A DNA stretch of 64,000 bases from Strigops habroptila (taxonomy: Eukaryota > Chordata > Aves > Psittaciformes > Psittacidae): positions 98,510,743-98,574,742 of the forward strand of contig NC_044278.2 of the NCBI RefSeq assembly GCF_004027225.2, read 5' to 3'. How positions within the stretch are numbered: the stretch's first letter is position 1; each line of letters opens with the position of its first letter. The notes under the pieces are model-generated. The model worked only from the letters and a program-made list of their open reading frames with translations, was not told the origin of the DNA and did no database searches. Below are positions 24,201-38,200 of the stretch, piece by piece. The position numbers were made by a program, and so were the translations under genes.

Positions 24201-27200
24201 CTCTGTGCGCATGTCACAGCCACCAGCGTGCTTTGGCCCAGTCAGCTGCTCATCCCCCTGTCCCGTCTTCGCCCTGTCATGGCTGCACTAACCCAGCTCT
24301 CCCACCGCTGATCTTCTCAAGTGCCGTCTCTGGGCTGTGCATGTTCCCTCTGCACAGGCTGCAGCTCCCCAACCTCTGTCAGCTGCGGAGTGGGGACATG
24401 GGGGTGCAGTTTGACTTCCTCTCCCACTTACCCTTTTATTGCCTTAAGCCTTCTCTTCCTCTTGTAGGTTGCAGCTTACTGCTCCTTGTCCTTTCTTTAT
24501 TTAGGTATCATTTTTCTCCTTGGCTCACTTCTGCATAGCTCTTCGGATGTTTCTTCTGTGCTACAAGGTTCATCGGAGCAGCTAAGGCCACCTTCACCCC
24601 ATTTGTGCCATACAAATACGTTATTCCTGAGTAACATCTTTATTCTGTAATGTAAATGCTGTATCTGTAATCTTGGCCATTTTTCACTCCTCAATCTAGT
24701 TCTTTTTTTCGGAAAAGGCCTTACATTTTATTCCAAGAAAAAATTACTTGTAATTCAACTACCATGCCTTTCTTTAGTTTTCCTCCTACTTCCTCCTCTT
24801 GTGTCAGGCACTGGATTTCCTCACTCGTGCAGAGATGTCCCACTGACCTCCATCTCCTTGGTCACCTGCTGTTTACCCCCATTCATTTTTTTTACCTTTT
24901 TACTCTCATGGGTGCTTGCCTTTCTCATGGCACACATAGGTTCATCCCATATTAAAGAGCAGTGCTGACTCCATTTGTTCTCTGGCGGTTGACACAGCTC
25001 CCTTTTCCTGTCATTCAGGTAAATGATTATGCTGTTTACAGGTGTAGCCATTCTGTTTCACCCTTGATCATATTGTAATACAGTTCTCCTTCGTTTGTCA
25101 GAATAGGTAATGACATGGTATAGTCCCAGACAAATCACAGTGAATTGAATAACTGTCCTCATCGCCTTTGACTGACCAGGCACCTTTAATATGGGCAAGA
25201 TGACTCCTAGATTTACTGTTCAAACTTGAATTACAGAGTTTCATTTTTGTCAGTGGAGACTTACTTTTCCCACACCTGCTTCAGTGTCTGTTTCATCTCT
25301 GCCATAGCCTTGCTGGGACAACTTACAAGACTCTCTCTTTAGGACTCAACGTTGCATCTGTGCCAGTAGTGAAACGTGTAAAAATTACATGTAGCCCTGT
25401 TGTTCTCCTGCTTCTTATCTCTTCAGATGTGAGCTCCTTGATGCAGACCTTGTCAGTGAATGCTTGGGTTTTTTCACATTATAGTTCCGTTGAAGTAATT
25501 TTTATTTATTTATCAATTAATGCATATTGAAAGAATGCCTACTTGCAATTTTAAGTGCTCCTGACATTAGCCAAAATAAAAGCCAGTGTAAGAATGAATC
25601 AAAAACAATAACATTTTTCTCCACACATATCCACACTATATCTAATTAAAATACAAATAAGAAATAAGAGGCTGATACCCTTTAAATCCCCAGAAGAAGA
25701 GTTCCCCACCACTTCTCTGAAGCCCCACTGAGACAGGTAGGTTTGGCACAGACTTTGGGAGATTGAAGGAGTTCAAGGCTGAATGAGAAAATGATTTGTG
25801 GAGTGAAAGTTTCCAAGCAAAAGCTCTGCTGAAAACTCCCTCTTGTTTTGAATCAGTTGGGCTGTAGCTTGGACACCCTGGTAACACACAGGGATCTCAT
25901 TGGAGCGTGTGCCTGGAAACATACTTCAACTCCTTAGTTCTCATTTTCCTCATCTGAGGAAAAAAGAACAATGAACAACCCCTTACAAAGATATTGAGGG
26001 GGTTAAGTAATTAACAAATCGATTTGATATTTAATGAGCCTATTAGTGGACTGTAATGAAGTGTTATGCAGTTCTTTTTACCCCAGAACCTTATCACCTG
26101 CTTGCTTGAGGGCATAGAAACATGAACAGGAATTAAATTAGTGACAATTAGTGAACTAACAAATGAAGCCCTCTTAAAAAGCTGCCATCGATGCTTTTCC
26201 CTCCCCATACTCACCAACCCCCCCACCCTCCCCCTGCCTGGTTTGTTCAGAAAAGAGAAACATTGTGGTGGGAAGAAGAAAATCAAGCGAAGTATTCATT
26301 TCCTTGGGCTGCATTTCTGGCACCCATCTCTTGGGAAAGAAGGTCATATTTGGGAAATTCTGTCACTGATCTCTCTGTCATTGCCATCCAGCCAGGAGCA
26401 GCTGCATCATGTTTTGCCTTCCCAGGTGCAATTAAGAGGTGATGCCAAATCTGATTATTGATACGTAGTAAGTTCATTTGTCTTTAGGCTGACAGCTTGT
26501 TTAAATAGATTTTGTAATTTTCTGCTGTCTCTTTCATTTGTGTTTGTGAAATAGTTCATTTTAATGTTCTAGATTTCTGTGCCAGTTCTTAACATCCAGT
26601 TCTTAATTGTCTCAGGAAAAAACGTATCTTAAAAAAAACAGATACAGGATAAGATTCAGGAAGGTAATCATCATTGGAGAGGCTGATCTGTCCTACTTAC
26701 AGGCCAAGAGAGTACTAATGATTACAGCTGCAGTAATACTTTCAAATTGTGAAAGTTATTTCAGCATTTTCCTATGAGTGAAGGTACAAATTCTGTTCGC
26801 TCAGTCTGTTTACATGTCTTTACACAGAACTGCATTTGCCTTTATCATATGTTTTAAGAGCTCAGGCCATACTAAGAAGTTCTGTGAGAAGTGGGACTAT
26901 GAAATTCATATCTCCTGTGTTGTTTTATCCCTAGAAAGAAAATGTACCCTAAATGCAGAGTATCTTGTAGCCTTATTGCTCTGTTATAAAATGAAAAAGT
27001 TGACTCGAGGAGAGCATTTGGGTGTTTAAAACAGCTGTGAAATATGCTTGAAAGATATGGGGGAATGAAGACTGCTGGAGGAAGCTGGGAACCAGTAATT
27101 CTTAAAGTGCATCTCTTGAGAAACACATCATTTGATGAGGGAATCAAAATGTGAGTATATAGTCAAGAGAGATTTTTCTACTTTATTGTACCTCTTACTG

Positions 27201-29106
27201 CTTAGCATTCTCCCCATTTATTCCTCCTACGCTCGGGGTTCAAGTCAGATTGCACAGTAACAGTCATGGAAAGGTTTAAAGGTCAGCAGACTTAAAACAG
27301 CTCTCCTCTCAAAGGAAGGCCAAGTGTAGAGGGATCAGTATGCTCACTGATACGAATTTCCAGGTAACAATGAGTGCTGAAGCCATACCATGAAGAGCAA
27401 AGCAAATGACTTCAAGCTACTGTGGTCGGTTTGTTAAAACTTGTTTTTCAGATACATGTGCAACCAATCAATGCCAATCTTAACAGATCTTAAAAACATC
27501 CCTTTTTACACTATTCATGTATTTCTCTTTCTCAGTTTGCATGGTTACCTTTGTCCCATGGCAACAGATAAATACGTCTGTTGAAAATAAGTCTCTCCTT
27601 TCATTGATTTACATTTAATTAGACATAAATGAATCAGCTTATAAATAAAAATAGCATCCGCAATGTAATAAAACCAATCAAAAATAGAGCTGAATGAAAG
27701 TGTGCAGGACAGGAGTTACAATATGCCTTGAACCTCACATTGGACACTTATTAGCTCCTGTGCTCCCAAGAGCTTTAGTTACTAGAACACTTCTAAATCT
27801 CGGAATCAAATCTCTTTGATGCCCTTTTCAATTGCTGAAGTAGACCTTACCTGGAGCCCATTTTGTTAGTCTAGGTGATTTCCATTCACAGTGAATGGGT
27901 AGGTGATTGTTGCTTTTAGCAGCTGAGCAGGATTGGTGTCATTCTGGATGTCCTCCCCCCATGCAGAGCCAGCATCCTTGAACGTGTCCTGCAATGTCTC
28001 CTATTCTGTATGAGTCATGATGTATGCCTTTGTGGTATGGAACAGTTATCACCTTGTCAGAGGTCAGTATCTGCTAATTCTAGTTATTACTGTTTCACAG
28101 ATTGATTCCTTCTCAATCTAAATCATTCGATTTAGGCCTACTTTAAAATAACATCTCTCTCCTTATAGCCAAGGAAGCGTGAATAACAGAGAAGAAAATT
28201 GCTAACTGTAGCAAAAGTAGGCATAGTCACTCTGCTTAATGAAGCGGTAAACATAAATAATGGGATAATTTTACAAAAATAATTAAAAAAAGTAATGAGC
28301 TGAGTTCTGGGCTATGAAATATTCTCTTCCAGTAGAAATAGGAAGAGCCTTGCTTATTAAGAAAGTTAAAACTAGATGGAAGCAAAGCTCTAGATAAGGG
28401 AAGCAGTCCTCTGCTGGCAGGGAAATACGTCAGATTAGCTGCTCCATCTGTTGCTAACATCTGTGGCTGCCAAATACAAGCCACACATACCTGTATCTGT
28501 ACATCAGCATCTTTGCCTTCCTTTCTTATAACAGTTGGTAACATTGCTCACATTTTTTGGCCTTCGTGCTGACATTCTTTCGTGATCGAAGGGAGTCATG
28601 CCTTGGGGTTGATCCTACCGCAGAGTTACTCACACGGTGGTATTCTGAGGAGTCTTTTCTCCCTTTAATCAAGCAGTAAAGTATTTCTTGTATAGTTCTC
28701 AATAAGGAGGTTTTACGTGTCATTTTACTCCTGGTATAGTTATCTGGATGGCAAAATATCTATATTCTACTTTTTACTTAATGCCACACATTTCTCATAT
28801 ACAAATGTCATCAAAAGTGTCTGGTTTTTCTAAAAGATGCATTTCACACTTGAGAGTCCTTTTCATGGATGAGGATGGCTCTAATCCATTAACAGGAATG
28901 AATTTCTTGAACTGGAGCTATTTTTGCACATTTTTCTATCATTTCCTTGAAGCCATGAAGTAGCAACTTTGACAGTTCTTCTACACAGTCATGGAGGGGT
29001 TTATGTTTTGTTTTTCAATATGAAGGTGGGAATTTTTGTTTTGATTTGTTCTGTTTAAGCCACCATTCCCTACAAAGCAAGAGAATCACAATCCCTTTGT
29101 CTTCTT
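24201..29106. other. Intergenic sequence upstream of RFXAP
   Basis: No coding exon is recognised. Open frames are under 110 codons and carry no known domain. The DNA returns to AT-rich composition beyond the CpG island. Stretches around 25.98-26.19 kb and 27.43-27.68 kb are dense in TAAT-type homeobox cores and other factor-like motifs and may be conserved non-coding elements. I see no transposon here. Confidence 0.6.
27430..27680. promoter_or_regulatory. Candidate conserved non-coding element
   Basis: AT-rich unique sequence containing TTTGCAT (octamer-like) at about 27536, TGTCCCATGGCAAC at 27552-27565 (whose right half is a perfect RFX/X-box half-site), and TTTAATTAGAC and CAATCA motifs further on. 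Motif density alone is weak evidence. Conservation across birds would be needed to support the call. Confidence 0.2.
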
Positions 29107-29238
29107 TCAAGACCAGGCTGGATGGGGCTTTGAGCAACCTGATCTAAGTGGAAGGTGTCTCTGCCCATGGCAGGGGGTTGGAACTAGATGATCTTTAAGG
29201 TCCATTCCAACCCAAACCATTCTATGATTCTATGATTT
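29107..29238 (+). mobile_element. CR1 3' tail
   Basis: Reads CAAGACCAGGCTGGATGGGG, GAGCAACCTGATCTAAGTGG, GCCCATGGCAGGGGGTTGGA and ATGATCTTTAAGGTCC, then ends in two ATTCTATG units. It is a 5'-truncated CR1 insertion of about 130 bp, similar in age to those at 23074 and 52714. Confidence 0.92.
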
Positions 29239-32200
29239 GTACTGCAGTGATGGATAGAGCACCCATTCTTGGAGAAATGGAAGGACAGAGGCATAGAATG
29301 TTCCTGACACAAGAAAGTCACAAGAAAGCCCTGGTTTATGAAATTGCGTGTTAAGAATTGTCAGAGAGTAAGATTTGTAGGCTACTCATTTACATGCTTT
29401 TCTAGCCCACCGTTCACCTTTACAGAAAGTGAGAGAAGAAGCAGCTTCTTAACAATTTTTTGTATTCTGCTCAATAACTTATTCCTGTTCTTTTTGAAAA
29501 GCTTGGCAAATACAGGTACAAAGGCAATTCCTATATACAGGGACTTCAGTATGATCAGATTCAGACTGTCAGAGATCAAAAAGGACTCATTTTTGCAGGG
29601 AAGAGGGGAAGGAATTAGCACTCTGCAGGACTGAAGCATGGCTAGATCCTCAGAAAATAATGAATCTGTGCCTAAGAATCTATTTCTTCTTTCTCAGACT
29701 GATGTTACAAGACTTTTATATTTAGGATCAGGAATTACATTTTTCTAGACAAGTATGCTGTCTTTGTACTGTGTGCATACAGCTATTCTCTGCCTTTCAT
29801 CTTGACAACCAAGAACATGTCTAATTTGGACCTGAATGCCTGCCTGCAAGCATCCAGGATTAACAGCCTACTGGAAAGTCCTTGGGGACGCATCTGTTTT
29901 CAGAGCCGTTGTATTAAAGCTGGATGTTTAAACAGTTCAATGCTGGAGGAGTCAGGACCCAGACTTCCAGCTGGATAAAACTGGTTCCAAATACAGGAAT
30001 CTGAGGCCAGCCCTCAGCTTAAAAGGGAATCATTAACAGCTGTCAGAACACTGCTTAATCATTTGCTTATATCTTTTAATTCTAATTGCCTTTATTCTTT
30101 CAGAGATCTAGGGCCAGCTCCTTGGTTAGTTACTAGGTGCCCTGGGACTGCTGCTTCACAAGAAACATTTTTCTCAAACATTTAGTTTATTGGTCCTCTC
30201 ATGCAACCTCACCTCAAGCATTTGTATCGATTTACAGCCTTTTTACCGCATTGGCATTGCAGCTACATACACCTGATGCAAGTATGTCTGGAGGCATATC
30301 GGAGATTTTATTGTACTGTAGCATCAAAAGCCATTTATAGGCAAAAGAGCTCCATGTATTTTTTTCAGAAGCTTTTTGTGAACCCTGAAATTCCTGTAGA
30401 GTGCCAACACATTTGTTTGAGGCACATGTGTTTCTGCGTAATTCTTCCCTGTTCCAGCCAGAAGGATAATGTTGTGATTCACAGGCTGAACTTCTCCCAG
30501 TTGAGGCCAATGGCTTGTACTATTCAGTAGACACTGAGACTCTGTCCAGATCTGGGCAGAGCAGCTATTGGCATACAGAAATCTAGAAGTTAATCTGGTC
30601 ACTGCGGACTTAATGGCTATGCTGAATAATGCTACTGGTTGCATATTCTGGTACAGGAAAATCAGTGAAGATTATGTTGCTTTGTACATTGGAGACAATC
30701 AGCTCCATAAGTTTTTCCAGGTAGAAGCAAATATTCATGGAGCTTTTTGAAGGAGTTACTGTGTTACTTCAAGTCATAGCACTCGAAAGAGAGCACCTCC
30801 TTAAAGTAGAGCACAGTGTTCCCCCTTGAACAGTGCAACCCCGACTGCTGCACATTTTCAGTATCTCTCTTCAGCACAGGAAAGCCAAGCTGTTTGAACT
30901 GCAGTGGTGGCTTGCTATGTAAGGTGTTTTATGAGTTGATGATAGGTGATAAATATTATGAATGGTATGGAGCAAGTGACTTTCATGAAAGTAGGATTCT
31001 TCAGCTCCCAAGGGCATAGGTACTCTCCTAGAGGAGAAAATGAGTTGTGGAGTCTGCAGTCTACCTTACAAGGTAGTGGGATTCATGGATAACTATATGG
31101 GAAACATGGGAAAAGTGCTGAGGGGTCCTGGCATATTAAATGTTGAGATAATTAAGGACAAGTCCTTCCTAAGGACTTTGTATATATAATTATGAAGTTT
31201 ATTTAATGTTCTAAATACATGGCGTCTTGTAGGATTAATGAATTGTAGCATTCAACATCCATTTTTGTACTATTTTATGAGCGCTCTTATAGGGGTCTGT
31301 GCCACACAGTCAGACTCTACTGATCATTTGCTGGATTGTGTTCGGAAGGGAAAAATGTGCAACCTAGATTTTTCTGCCTTCTGATTTCAGTTTTCTAGAC
31401 CATTTTGTCCATTCTCTAATGAGTTGGGCATTTAAATTATTGAAAGCAGAGTAGGGAGTTCAAAATGCAATTTGAACATGCTCAAACCATTGAGGAATTT
31501 TGTTTACCTCCCCATATGTTAACATAAGGATAATTATGACTTATTCTCTCTTCAACAGAATAGTTTGTATAAAAAAATTCTCACTAATTCTAAATGTTCC
31601 TCCATATAGCTGCTGTTGTACAATGCTGTGAAATAAAGAAAGTGATTCTGGTGGTATTATTTTCTTATAAATTATTCTTCACACAAGAGTTTTGGTGAAG
31701 ATAATTTTATTTCAAGTAATGTGTGGAAGTTGACTAAGGACCAGGTTATTCTTGTTCAGCTGCTTTTTCTCAGACAATTTTAAGTCATGTTTAGAAACAT
31801 GTAGAAGTCTGAAAATTGTCAGTCTGTTCCTCTTTGCTTCCCTATGGCACTGGCACTCCACCAAGAGATTCCTCTACTCTTCTTTACCCTGAAATGAGGA
31901 GGGCCAGTAGCTTTGAGCCAGTAGCTTCAGGCCAATGCTTTGAGGATAAAGCTATTTGACAGTCTTCAGGCTAAAAAACACAGAGATGCAGATTTTGGAC
32001 TTCATTAGTGGAGGTGAAAAATGCAAATGCTGTGGTTTAGATAATCAACAACCTGGAAGTTTAGATCATTGTGCTCTGCTGAAACTGTCTGTATTATGAT
32101 TTTTAGGTGCACAGAATCCAGATGTTACAGTCTGCTCTTCTGCCCTCTTTTTCATCTATTTTAATTAGGCACTATTGGTTTGATTGCTTTTAAAACAGTA

Positions 32201-33199
32201 TTAATAAAGTGACCCTATGTCTATATATGTTTGTTTACTACTAATATGAAGGACTGCTAATTGCCAAATTCAGCTCTGATTTAAAGCCTAAGCAGCCACA
32301 CTGAAATCGGTAAGAACAAAGTCAACCCTGCTAATTCTCACATAGCGATGCAAATACCACTCAAAGCAGAATTTGGACCTACAAGCCGTTTATTTGTTGA
32401 CAGTCTCTTCTACGATTCAGGCCTTCCTGTCAAAGAAATCACAATGCCTTTACTTATTCAAGTTGTGTCTGGAAGATCCATCTTGGTTGTAGGAAAAAAA
32501 AGAAAAAGAATCATTAACACAAAAATCAGTCACCACTACTGACTGCAATGATATCCCTGAAGGCTAATAATTTATTTTACTGTGTTTAGCCTTCCTAGTT
32601 TGCCCGTGACCTGGATCTCTTGTTACAAGTGTGTGTCAGATGTTCACAATGACATGACCAATTGCAGCTGTATTTGGCCTATATCCACTGGCATCAGACG
32701 TGAGCTTGTATATAATATCCTTAATTTCTTGGTAGCTTTGCTGACAGGCAAGACAGTCAGCACTACTTAGTGTATTAATGTAATCCATGAGAGTTGCTCT
32801 TTAACCCATGTCTAGCCTTGTTAGTGTTATATGTGCTTCTTTACTCCCACATAATAAAGTGATTGTACTTAAAGTAATGGTCCTTCAAGCATGTCCTAGT
32901 CAGGCAGATCAACAAAACTTTTGATCTTTCAACAGTTTATTCTATAACAAATACATCATGCTATTGTGTTAAAAGTGTAGAACACCAAGGAGGGGCAGCT
33001 CAGACCACCAGTGCTGAGACATTGTTAAACTTTCTAAAAATTGAGACACTAATTTCCTTACATGAGAGGTGCTGCACTGTTTAGTGCCAGATTATGATAA
33101 AGAAGAATTAATCACAGAGTGAAAGATTGGTGGACCAGTAATTACAGTCACTGTGGAAAAAAGATTACCCTAAACAGTAATTATAAAAACATGTACTAC
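29239..33199. other. Intergenic, nothing recognised
   Basis: AT-rich sequence with short open frames on both strands (up to about 110 codons near 30.2-30.6 kb). I recognise no gene, RNA or transposon. An unannotated non-coding transcript cannot be excluded from sequence alone. Confidence 0.5.
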
Positions 33200-35210
33200 G
33201 CATAAACATGCACAGCATAGGTATCACAGTTAGTTTTTAAACCAGAAGAAATTGTGAGCAAAATTGTGTAGCAAAAAACCCCAGTTGATTTAAAAGAAGA
33301 ATTTCTTAGATGGTTAAAAAGACAGTTCCAATCTATCAGAAGGGACAACTTTGGCTTAGAGCCAATCTTGGCACAGTGGTGAAGCCACTTCAGGATTTGT
33401 GAATAAAAAATGTTATGTAATGAAAAACAGGTAAGGAGCCATATACAGTCATGAGATACAGAAAAATCGCTAGAGAATGCGAGCATCACATAAAAGAAAT
33501 GAGAAGCTGAAGATTATTAGAAAAGAAATTCTTCTTAGGTTCCCTACTAAATGGAGATGATAAAGTTTTTAAGGAAAAAGAATAGAAGTTTAATAAATAT
33601 TTTGTTAATTAATTGGAAAATGTAGAATGTTTTTTTTCCATCATATGAGGAAATGAAAAGTATTTTCCAGTTCCATAGCAACTAAGGACGATATTAAACT
33701 TCTGCAAGAGAAAAAAATTGTAGTCTACAGGCCTGTATAATTTATACCCAGAGACCTGAGGAGCTGGCCAGGTAGAGCTCTTGTCTGTTGAAATTCAGTT
33801 TTAATATATCTTGGAACAACACAGCTGTTCCAAGAGACAGGAAGACTGTTGCATCAGTATTCCAGAAACAGGGATGATGGCTCAAAGTGGTATAGACTGG
33901 TCATCCTGATGTAAGTCACAGGTATATAAATCTTCAGTAGTGAAGACTCAAAATAAATTATAGCTATTAAAGAGTTGGATATCAAACACAAAGTAAGTGC
34001 CAATGAAGATTCTTCATCATAGGAAAGAGGCCTTTTAAAATTAAACTGATTTTTGTTTTGGTTTTAAACTGTATTTTTTGAGGTAAGGTATGTTTGAGAA
34101 AAGTACAAAATGTAATTTATTTAGGCTTTGGTAAGAAATTTGGCATTCTGATAAAAATCAGTATTGTGTATGAACAGTAAAGGAATAGTGCAATAATAGT
34201 CTGGGAAGTGATTTTTTAAACAGATGCCAGTAATGAATTGTCCACATAGAGTCATAACTGAATATGAATGCGTGTAGTGGGATTTTACATAGAGTTTTAC
34301 TAATCCTGTTATTTTTTAACATTTGAATCAATGACGTGGAAGTAAATACAAAGAGCTGATGAAATTTGCAGACTGCATGAAGATACATAGTGTGGTAAAT
34401 TACCATAAGGCTGTGGCTGTGTCCCTGGCACCCTCAGAAAATGTAGTTTACCACAGTGCAAAGCTACGAACATGAAATTCAGGCCAAGCTTACGGAATGG
34501 TGAACTTTCACTGCAAGATCGTGGTTGTGAACATGATTTAAAGGTCACAATGTGCAAGCATCAAGCATCACACCAAAAACTGCTGCTGTGATTCTCAGTA
34601 AAAATGTCACTTTCAGTACTCACAGTTAGGGAGACAAGTTCGTTTTCTTATAGAACACTGGTGAAACTTGATTCTGAAATACTACTAACAATTCCAGTTT
34701 TTCTGGTTTAAAATAGATTTATAAAAAATGGAATATATGCAAAACCCCCTTCACAACAGACATTTAAGGAAAGTGCAGGGATGGCTTTAGAGTGAGACAC
34801 AAGTTCACTCAAAAAGAAGACCTAAGACATGACACAATTTTAAGTACACTTTTAAAGAGAAAATATTAATAAGGGACTTCATTTAAATTTAATGAAATAG
34901 GGAAAACCACAGCAAAAACAGTTTCTGGAAACTAAAGTCATACAGATTCAAATGGAACATTACGCACAAATTTTTAACAGTGAAGCTGATTAACCACTGG
35001 ATTAAGCTAATAAAGCAGTGGTAGATTTTCCAGCTCTCTGTTTCTTGGATTCAAGCCTAGCTAAATTGCTGGAAAATATGTTTAGCCAAACACAGGATAG
35101 CACAGTAATAGAAGAACTGGGTGATACAGCTGTGAAATGATCTGTGAAATACTAGGGGTTCAAACTGGGTAATGTAATACTCCCTTCTCATTTTAAACTC
35201 TGTAAACCAC
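33200..35210 (+). mobile_element. Ancient CR1-type LINE body and 3' end
   Basis: Successive landmarks follow the order of a CR1 ORF2. GGCCTGTATAATTTATACCC with CCAGAGACCTGAGGAGCTGG leads to GACTGGTCATCCTGATGTAAG. Then come ATTTGAATCAATGACGTGGAAG (the N-x-F-x-NDLD segment), TGATGAAATTTGCAGACTGC (the FADD region), and CACTGGTGAAACTTGATTCTGAAATACTA. Near the end is GGTGATACAGCTGTGAAATG with TTCAAACTGGGTAATGTAAT, which resembles the 3' tail of older amniote CR1 families. Stops and indels are everywhere; the element is long dead. Edges are approximate and the first 300 bp are least certain. Confidence 0.55.
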
Positions 35211-38200
35211 CTTCAGTTCAACTATGGGTAACATAAATTTTACTTTTGATAGTACTCAAGTTATTAATATCAAGGGCCATAGAGCTCAGTCACACTAGCT
35301 AGAATAGTTTGCAAAACTACTTATTGTTTAAATATACTGGGCAAACCAAGTCTAGCAGAAAGATGTTTTGCAGATATTTCTTTCTCTTTCCTTGTATTCT
35401 GGGGAAAGATCATTCCTCCATTATGTAAGGTCATATCTTCCTCACTCTGGCAAAGGTGAAACTTCTTTTCCACGTCTTTCCTTATTACCTCTGAGTTGTT
35501 CCCTGTACTCACTCACAGGAGTTTCCTTCAGCAAGACAGTGGTCAGCACTGCTGTCTGTGTTATCCTCTCAAGAGCGTTAAGAGGGGCAGAGCTGGAATG
35601 TGACAGTTGAGTATCTCCTTATATATGGCTTAGTGCTGTTGTAGCAGTAATGCACTTCTGTGCAACTACTGGGGCTTTCTTCAGGGTTTTCAGATTTCTT
35701 CACATTAGACGCCAGATTGGGAGTTTTTGCCTTCTCTTGTATCAGTTAGATGGAGCAAAGCATATCTCCTGCTGCATTTCAGATAATGATGCTACTTCAT
35801 GCTTCAAAAGAGGCTCAGCAAAGAAAGGCCTGGTAGCTTCATATACAATTACATATTTGAAATGGTGCCTGCAATGCTCCAACCTGAATGAGCTTACAAA
35901 GAGGAGGGCTTTCTTACAGACAAGTTGCCACTGCAGTGACTGTACTCACACCAGTAGGCTGAGACCACGGCAGTATAATCAGGATGAGGGACAAGTTTTG
36001 CAGATCATGTGGGGAAAGTAGAAGAAACAGGCAAAATTTTCTTTGTCTACCCTTCCTAAGAGTTTCAGCATTGCAAGCAGGGCAACCCCATGACACTGCT
36101 AGTACTGGCAGCCCTAACCGTGGAGGGGCAAAGCAGTCTCAGAGCAAAGGTCGCTCTCTGAAGCTTTTTATACCTGAAGTGCCATTCCCTCCTGAAAGCA
36201 GTATTTCATTTTGCTCTTTCCGTGTATACGCCAACAGAAAGGCTTCCCAACAGAAGGGCTTGGCTGAGGAGTTTATAGTTGGCAGGAACCAAGAAGTGTA
36301 ACATACATTAACACAATTCTCTGTCCCCTGCAGCCTGTCATTTCTAACTTTCAAAGCCATCGTGTGACTTCTGATCCAGATGCAAGAAACTGGACAAAAT
36401 TGTACTTCAGAAGATTCTTGATCTGAGCTTTCCCATTGGAGGTTTTGTATGAAATCTAATTATTTTCTAGTCCTATTATCTGATAAGAATCCATACTGAT
36501 ATTCATGTAAAGAAATGAATACATTCCAAAATTATAGAGTAAAAGCTTCTAGTTTGAGGAAAACTGTGTCTACAGCTCTAGCTGTGAATATTTGAGGTTA
36601 TTTGTAGAAAAGACACCTGTACTTCAGAGAGAAGAGGGAGGGGAGGAGAAGGGAGGGATGAGGTATGAGCCATCAAGAAAAATTTCTTGAAAAGAAAATG
36701 TGTTAAATTCTCACTTCCCATTCTCATGTGGGTGAGGTATGTTTTACCTACTGGATCGTGTTCTGTCTGGTACTTACCCAGAAATGCTTGTGGCACAGAG
36801 ACTGTCTCTGTCATTTGCCTTGCCACACCTACCAAGAGTCCCAGAATCATCAACTGGCATTGCCAAGAATCATCTTCAGAAAAAGACATAAGCTAAAATT
36901 ATCTGAATAAGCTAAAGCCAAAGGTGTACAGCTGGAAACCTGTTTGTTAAATGCCTGAAGGCAAAAAATCTGTCTCATAAATCAATCTTTCTCACCCCTC
37001 TCAAAACACAGTAGTAAAAAGCTCAATTAGAAAAATGGAAATGTGAGAATAACAAGGGACCTTTTCTCTCCTTCTCCTCCTGAGTAGAGTATGCTTCTCT
37101 CAGAGATTGTGGGGTTGGGAAGTAAGCTACAGTGCAGTAAAGAAGGAAGGCCATGCACAAGTCCTATATGACCAGAGACTCCACCAATGCTGATTTCTTT
37201 CAATAGGGTTAGTTTCCTTTCTTTCCCACCTCATTCTTGCAAGGTCTAGAGAGCTATTACTTAAATAACGAACTCTCAGCTTGATCTGAAATGAACTTCT
37301 TGATTCAAAGGTAAGGGAAGTTTGTCTTCAGACAGTTCCATGGGATTCTGCAGTATTTATATGGAAATGTTCCAAATTTCTTCAGAAAAGGTGATTTTAA
37401 AACTGTGTGCTGCAGGATCTGTATGGAGCCATGATAGGTTAGTTTAGAGTCTAAATGTAGAATGACATGTGAATAAGTGCATATATTGTTAAACCTTACT
37501 TTTTTCTATTTTCTCCACAACAGATCTGTTCTGTAGATGAGGCCCAGGAACTGGAAGTGTTCCTTTCAGCATCAGCATCTCTGAATAACTTTACTAAATC
37601 AAGTTTAATGTGGTACTGGCAATGTTACGGATCACCCGTACCTAGTTCTGAATTAGTCCTCTCCTCTCTGTCTGCTTTTTTATTTACTGGTCATTCTCAA
37701 AAGACACATTTATCTCTTTTATCTCTGTATCTCATTTATAACTTCTCTTTTCCCAGTTTTCTTATGTATGCTGTAAAAATTCTCAGCATTTCTCGCTAAA
37801 GCTCTGATAACACAACCAGGGCAGTTCTGGTTTTGCTCTCGTTTGGTTGATGCTAATCTGTTCATACTCATTTTCTTGTTTTCCTGATTAATATTCTGCC
37901 TGTCATGACTCAAAATTCAAACCCTAATTACCTGTCAAAGTCATAAAAGTCTGAGAAGAAGCCTTCTCACAGGGCCTGTCCTCCAAATGGTGCCATGTAT
38001 TTGTGCTGACTCCAACCAAATCTGTATGGAAAACACTGCGCTAAGAGAATTTTTTTAGTATTCAAAGGTCGTTTGCTGAATCAAAACTAAATCAGTCTTG
38101 ATCTTTGTAATTATAAAATGTAGAAGTAGTTTCTCCCAAATGAAAATCCTGGAATTGCTGGAGGAGCCTTCTGTGCTGGTAGCTAACGGTGGCAGGAAGT

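Noticed and set aside
23687-24538. 283-codon + strand open frame across the RFXAP CpG island
   Set aside because: Its first two thirds are antisense to RFXAP exon 1 and 5' region; long open frames are expected opposite GC-rich coding sequence. Only the part from the ATG at 24110 was kept, as a low-confidence idea.
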